A stretch of DNA of 47,487 bases from an uncultured Clostridium sp. Its GTDB lineage: Bacteria > Bacillota > Clostridia > TANB77 > CAG-508. Positions 43,227 through 47,487 of this stretch are shown piece after piece (the stretch's first letter is position 1; every line of letters starts with the position of its first letter). Where the stretch lies: positions 1 to 47,487 of the forward strand of contig USNR01000010.1 of the NCBI GenBank assembly GCA_900556135.1, in the 5' to 3' direction. The notes under the pieces were generated by a model, which was not told the DNA's origin, did no database searches, and saw only the letters and a program-made list of their open reading frames with translations. The position numbers and the translations under genes were made by a program.

Positions 43227-44438
43227 ATGGATAAAAAGAAGTATCTAAAAAAAGTAATAATTCCAGGAATTATTATAATAATGGTTGCTATAATATGTTT
43301 TTGTACAATTATAAATATTCAGAATAAAAAATGTAAAGAATTAGTAAATTATACAATATCGGAGTTGATTGGAAGGATAGTTGAAAATTATCCTGAAACA
43401 GATGAAGAAGAAATTATAAGAACATTACAAGATTCAAATAGTCCTAAAAATAATATATTGAAAAAGTATGGATATAATGAGCAATCAACTTACATAAAGA
43501 ATTTAGAAAGTGCAATGAAAAACAATATGAAATTAAACATATTGTTTATTTGCGTGTTTGGAGCAGGAACAGTTGCAATTGTTTTAGTTTTCTATAAAAA
43601 ACAAAATAAAAAAATTAATGATATTAATAATTACATTTCTCGTGTCAATAATGGAGATTATAAATTAGATATAGAAGATAATGATGAAGACGAATTAACA
43701 AAATTAAGAAATGAGTTATATAAAACCACAATATTGCTAAAAGAAACAGCAGAAAATAGTGAGAAAGAGAAGATAGATTTGAGCAATTCATTAGCAGACA
43801 TTTCACATCAAATAAAAACACCAATTACATCAATAAGAATAATGTTAGACAATATAATAGATAACCCAGAAATGGATGAAGATACAAAGGCAGATTTTAT
43901 TGCAGAGATTAGCAAACAGGTTGACTGGATTTCTTCCCTTACTATATCTTTACTAAAGCTTGCAAAGTTTGATGCAGGCGCTATTGTGATGAATGATACT
44001 GAGGTGAATGTGAAGAAACTGATTGATGAGGTTATAGGAAATTTAGCGATAATGTTGGAATTAAAGAACATAAATGTTCAAGAGAGCATAAGCGAAAATA
44101 TAAAGTTTAAAGTGGATTATAAATGGCAATTAGAAGCTATAACTAATATAGTAAAAAATGCTATAGAACATAGTAATGAGAATAGTAAAATATATATTTA
44201 TGCGGAAAGCAATAGCTTGTTTACAAGGATTAAGATAAAAGACGAGGGAATAGGAATAAATCCAGATGATATAAAACATATATTTGAAAGGTTTTATAAG
44301 TCAAAAGGCGCATCAGAGAATAGCATGGGAATAGGTTTATCTTTGGCAAAGACTATAATTGAAAAAGATAATGGATATATAATAGTGGATTCAGAGCTAG
44401 GAAAGGGAACTACATTTGAAATAAAATATATAAAGTAA
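43227..44438 (+). CDS. Sensor histidine kinase
   Basis: Two membrane segments (about 10-30 and 98-120) enclose an extracellular domain of about 65 residues. A HAMP-like linker follows (DINNYISRVNNGDYKLDIED). The H-box is DISHQIKTPITSIRI, the N-box IVKNAIEHSNEN, G1 DEGIGINPDD, F-box FERFYKS and G2 MGIGLSLAK. It has 403 aa from ATG 43227; a TTG at 43212 in frame overlaps the AAGGAG site and is unlikely. The short extracellular loop suggests sensing of an envelope signal or peptide; it is the partner of the regulator just upstream. Confidence 0.92.
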   Translation: MDKKKYLKKVIIPGIIIIMVAIICFCTIINIQNKKCKELVNYTISELIGRIVENYPETDEEEIIRTLQDSNSPKNNILKKYGYNEQSTYIKNLESAMKNNMKLNILFICVFGAGTVAIVLVFYKKQNKKINDINNYISRVNNGDYKLDIEDNDEDELTKLRNELYKTTILLKETAENSEKEKIDLSNSLADISHQIKTPITSIRIMLDNIIDNPEMDEDTKADFIAEISKQVDWISSLTISLLKLAKFDAGAIVMNDTEVNVKKLIDEVIGNLAIMLELKNINVQESISENIKFKVDYKWQLEAITNIVKNAIEHSNENSKIYIYAESNSLFTRIKIKDEGIGINPDDIKHIFERFYKSKGASENSMGIGLSLAKTIIEKDNGYIIVDSELGKGTTFEIKYIK

Positions 44439-44511
44439 AATAGTTGATTTTAAATTTTATTTATTATAAAATATGAAATAATTATATACTTTATAAAAAG
44501 GAGTTTTTGCA

Positions 44512-46254
44512 ATGGAAAAGAGAATGAAAGAGTTTAAAAACCACAAAATGGGAACTGTGAAGAATTATAAAGAGTTATTAAATAGAGCGGCAAAGTTGTA
44601 TCTTGATAGTGTTGCTTTTGAGTATAAAAAAGATCCTACTGACAAAAATCCAGAATATATAAAACATACATTTAAAGAATATAAACAAGAAGTTACTGAG
44701 CTTGGAAATGCTTTACTTAAAATGGGATTGAAAGGTAAAAAGATTGCCTTAATTGGAAATAATAGATATGAATGGTGTACGTCTTATATGGCTGTGACTT
44801 GTGGTGGGATGATTATAGTTCCACTTGATAAAGCGTTGCCAGAAAGCGAGATTAATTCTTTGATTACCAGAAGCAAGGCTGATGCTGTTATTTTTGATGA
44901 TAAATATGTTGATATTTTCAAGAAAATAAAAAAAGACAGAAAAACAGATTTGAAATATTATATATGTATGGATAAAATAGATGATAATGAGACTTTATAT
45001 TATCAAGATTTAGTGACAGAAGGAAAAGAAATAATGCAAAATGATTACAACGAGTTTGATAATATAGAAATAAAGAATGATGAAATGACTATTATGTTAT
45101 TTACATCAGGAACAACATCGGCTGCAAAAGCGGTTATGCTTTCGCAATACAATGTATGTGCAAATATAAATGCAATGCCACATTTTGTTTTGATGTATAA
45201 TACAGATACTTTATTGTCATTTTTGCCTATGCATCACACTTTCGAGTGCACGATTACATTTTTGTATGGTTGTTTATATTGTGGAGCAACAATAGCATTT
45301 TGTGATGGGCTAAAACATATAACAACAAATTTAAAAGAGTATGGTGTTACTGTATTTGTAAGCGTTCCTTTAATGTTGGATATTATGTATAAAAAAATAA
45401 TGAAAGGAATAGAAAAACAGGGAAAGACCAAACTAATTAAATTTATGATGGCAGTTTGTAATGAGCTGGCTTTTATTCACATTGATATTAGAAAAAAAGT
45501 GTTTAAACAAGTATTAGATAATTTAGGAGGAAAATTAAGATTAATACTTTATGGTGGGGCTCCTATGGAAAAGTCAACTGTTGTTGGATTGGCAAGCTTT
45601 GGACTTTCAGTTGTTCAAGGATATGGCTTAACTGAAACGTCGCCAGTTATTTCTGCCGAAACAGACCACTATAAAAAGCCAGGTTCTAGTGGCTTAATAA
45701 TGTGTAACGAAGAAGTGAAAATTTACGATCCAAATGAAGAAGGAATAGGAGAAATAGTCGTAAAAGGTCCAAATGTAATGTTAGGATATTACGAAAATGA
45801 AGAAGCTACAAATGAAGTTCTAAAAGACGGATGGTTTTATACAGGCGATTTGGGCTATCTAGACAAAGAAGGATTTTTATATATAACAGGAAGAAAGAAA
45901 GATGTAATAGTTCTAAAAAATGGAAAAAACATTTATCCTCAAGAATTAGAGTTTTTAATTGGAAAATTACCATTTGTTCAAGAATGTATTGTTTATGGAA
46001 AGCCTACAGATAACAATGATTTGTTACTATCTGCTAAGATTGTATATAATGATGATGCAATGAAGGAACTGTATCCAGAAAAGAATACTGATGAATATCA
46101 AGATATAGTTTGGCAAGAAATAAAAAAATTGAATTTGAATGTACCGAATTATAAGCACATTAAGGATATTCAAATTACAACAGAACCACTAATAAAAACA
46201 ACAACACAAAAAGTTAAAAGAGCAGATGAACTAAAGAAAATATTAGGAAAATAA
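44512..46254 (+). CDS. Long-chain acyl-CoA synthetase (AMP-forming)
   Basis: This enzyme activates a fatty acid to acyl-AMP and then acyl-CoA (or another acceptor). The P-loop-like LFTSGTTSAAK is near 197, GYGLTETSP near 370, YTGDLGYLDKEGF near 443 and GRKKDVIVLKNGKNIYPQE near 459, including the hinge and the C-terminal lysine in TTTQKVKR. The 580 aa is typical for FadD-like proteins. AAGGAG lies 9 bases before the ATG. It could also serve an acyl carrier protein. No beta-oxidation genes are near. Confidence 0.9.
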   Translation: MEKRMKEFKNHKMGTVKNYKELLNRAAKLYLDSVAFEYKKDPTDKNPEYIKHTFKEYKQEVTELGNALLKMGLKGKKIALIGNNRYEWCTSYMAVTCGGMIIVPLDKALPESEINSLITRSKADAVIFDDKYVDIFKKIKKDRKTDLKYYICMDKIDDNETLYYQDLVTEGKEIMQNDYNEFDNIEIKNDEMTIMLFTSGTTSAAKAVMLSQYNVCANINAMPHFVLMYNTDTLLSFLPMHHTFECTITFLYGCLYCGATIAFCDGLKHITTNLKEYGVTVFVSVPLMLDIMYKKIMKGIEKQGKTKLIKFMMAVCNELAFIHIDIRKKVFKQVLDNLGGKLRLILYGGAPMEKSTVVGLASFGLSVVQGYGLTETSPVISAETDHYKKPGSSGLIMCNEEVKIYDPNEEGIGEIVVKGPNVMLGYYENEEATNEVLKDGWFYTGDLGYLDKEGFLYITGRKKDVIVLKNGKNIYPQELEFLIGKLPFVQECIVYGKPTDNNDLLLSAKIVYNDDAMKELYPEKNTDEYQDIVWQEIKKLNLNVPNYKHIKDIQITTEPLIKTTTQKVKRADELKKILGK

Positions 46255-46273
46255 TTTGCCGAAAAGGAGGCAT

Positions 46274-46307
46274 GTGAGACATATTTAACATTGTAAATAT
46301 GTCTCAC
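46274..46307. repeat. Perfect hairpin between the ribosome binding site and start of nrdD
   Basis: GTGAGACATATTTA (46274-46287), loop ACATTG, TAAATATGTCTCAC (46294-46307): 14 perfect pairs, extendable by CAT/ATG after a bulge. AAGGAGG (46264-46270) lies just before it and the nrdD ATG at 46321 just after it. Confidence 0.75.
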
Positions 46308-46320
46308 TATGGTATAGAAT

Positions 46321-47313
46321 ATGTTTGGAAATATTAAAGTTGTAAAAAGAGATGGAAAAAAGGTAGATTTTGATGGTACTAAAATTGCAATAGCTATAAA
46401 AAAAGGATTTGATAGCGTTAACATTGGAGAGCAAGAAAAGTATACAGAAAACGATATAAACAAAGTCTATAATTTGGTAATAAGAGAAATATTAGCATTA
46501 AATCCAGAAAAAATAAAAATAGAAGAAATTCAAGATATGATAGAAGAAAATTTAAAAAAAGAAAACTATCTGGATGTATATAAATCTTTTTCAGAGTATA
46601 GAGAAAGACGAGCTCAATCCAGAAAAATATTTTATGATGAAAAGAAACAACATAAATTTTTAAAAGCATTGGAAGATTTAACATTAAAAACTTCATCAAG
46701 AGAAATCGATATTAATACTCCATTAGAACTTATGGTGGATTATGGAAGCACTGTATCAAGAGAATTTGCAAAAGCATACATAGTTAAGAAGAAAATTGCA
46801 GAGGCTCAGGATATAGGTGATATTCATATTCATGATTTGAGCATGCTTACAGGATATTGTGCTGGTTGGTCGCTTAGACAATTGATTCAAGAAGGATTAG
46901 GTGGTATTAAGGGTAAGATTACATCTGCTCCAGCAAAGCACTTGTCAACTTTGTGTAATCAAATGGTAAATTTCTTGGGTATTATGCAAAATGAGTGGGC
47001 TGGTGCGCAGGCTTTCTCTTCTTTTGATACTTATTTGTCGCCTTTTGTAAGAGAAGATAATTTATCTTATAAGCAAGTTAAACAATGCATCCAATCTTTT
47101 GTCTATGGTGTTAATACACCTTCTCGTTGGGGTACGCAAGCACCTTTCTCTAATATTACATTAGACTGGACAGTTCCTGAGGATATGGCTGAACAATTCT
47201 GTTTGGTTGGTGGTGAAGAACTTCCATATACTTATAAAGAGTGTCAAAAAGAGATGGATATGATTAACAAGGCCTTTATTGAAGTTATGTTGGAGGGTGA
47301 TGCCAATGGTAGA
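46321..47313 (+). CDS. nrdD: Anaerobic ribonucleoside-triphosphate reductase, N-terminal part
   Basis: NrdD makes deoxynucleotides without oxygen using a glycyl radical. An N-terminal ATP-cone (VVKRDGKKVDFDGTKIAIAI) is followed by the NrdD core: GDIHIHDLSMLTGYCAGWSL, FLGIMQNEWAGAQAFSSFDT, PSRWGTQAPFSNITLDW and FIEVMLEGDANGR. At that point the protein should go on with a V/I-F-TFPIPT phrase; instead it turns into GlmS (next entry). So only about 331 of about 700 residues are present. Codon use shifts to more G- and T-ending codons after about 46850. The activase nrdG would be expected downstream. Confidence 0.88.
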
Positions 47314-47487
47314 GGTTTCCAATATCCAGTAGCCTTGGAAGGTGCATTGAAGTTGAAGGAAATCAGTTATATTCATGCAGAGGGTTATCCTGCTGCAGAG
47401 ATGAAGCATGGACCTATCGCGTTGATTGACAGTGATATGCCTGTAGTAGTCATTGCTACCCACAACTTTATGTACGAGAAGGTCTTG
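47314..47487 (+). pseudogene. glmS: Fragment of glucosamine-6-phosphate synthase (GlmS), chimeric join
   Basis: In frame with nrdD the last 58 codons read GFQYPVALEGALKLKEISYI, then HAEGYPAAEMKHGPIALID and MPVVVIATHN, the C-terminal sugar-isomerase domain of GlmS. No protein family joins NrdD and GlmS. The shared stretch around AATGGTAGAGGTTTC (47305-47319) fits a join between different molecules. The wording MKHGPIALIDSDMPVVVIATHN reminds me of Bacteroidetes GlmS. It runs off the window end. Confidence 0.85.

Noticed and set aside
1..47487. CRISPR array, insertion sequence, prophage, reverse transcriptase
   Set aside because: I found no regularly spaced repeats, transposase, integrase, phage gene or reverse transcriptase motif on either strand.

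Overview
The window is AT-rich DNA from a Gram-positive, endospore-forming Clostridia-type bacterium. The evidence is a complete spoIIIAA-AH locus, a SpoIVFA/SpoIVFB pair, YyaC, WhiA, PolC, a T-box, strong AGGAGG-type ribosome binding sites and an LPXTG/sortase pair. TGA is used as a stop, so the genetic code is standard. The E. coli-like ArgS, the pilin/FGE protein and the general look suggest an uncultured gut lineage, but I cannot name a genus. Almost every gene is on the + strand; the only clear minus-strand gene is the sortase.

Layout. 1-760: end of an rRNA operon (3' part of 5S rRNA, tRNA-Asn, terminator), a gene remnant, and tRNA-Arg(UCU). 988-6065: a tight operon argS - DUF1919 - radical SAM - APH-like kinase - HIT protein, of unknown purpose. 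6444-7487: spore photoproduct lyase. 7496-10466: an ABC-2 exporter operon preceded by an RNA leader that closely mimics half of a 5S rRNA and ends in a strong terminator. 10535-12838: galE, a frameshifted galactose-mutarotase-like gene and a small membrane protein. 12888-13088: 6S RNA. 13132-17976: prmC, whiA, hemW, an HD protein, yyaC and two unknown small proteins. 18061-19687: spoIVFA-like and spoIVFB. 19833-21650: a pilin-like protein with a C-terminal FGE/C-type-lectin domain that looks like the variable target of a diversity-generating retroelement. 21669-22913: rpsF-ssb-rpsR. 23040-24168: LPXTG protein and sortase, convergent. 24363-33464: pyrH-frr-uppS-cdsA-rseP-polC and a DUF1294 gene. 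33465-34230: a regulatory region with three DnaA boxes and a T-box for glyS. 35665-36669: an orphan transcription unit and the YebC-family gene. 36873-42411: spoIIIAA-AH. 42492-46254: a two-component system and an acyl-CoA synthetase. 46321-47487: the start of an anaerobic ribonucleotide reductase gene, which switches in frame into the C-terminal part of glucosamine-6-phosphate synthase. That last join is almost certainly an assembly chimera.

How the genes work together. Translation and cell-growth functions are mixed with sporulation functions. The spoIIIA proteins form the channel between mother cell and forespore, SpoIVFB is the pro-sigma-K protease, and SplB repairs spore DNA after germination. 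Three genes (mutarotase-like, spoIIIAB, spoIIIAE) each appear broken by one extra base. Either the strain has lost sporulation or, more likely, the consensus sequence contains indel errors.

The strongest candidates for something new are the 5S-rRNA-like leader of the ABC exporter and the argS-DUF1919-rSAM-kinase-HIT operon. Everything here was read by eye; no database search or folding program was run.
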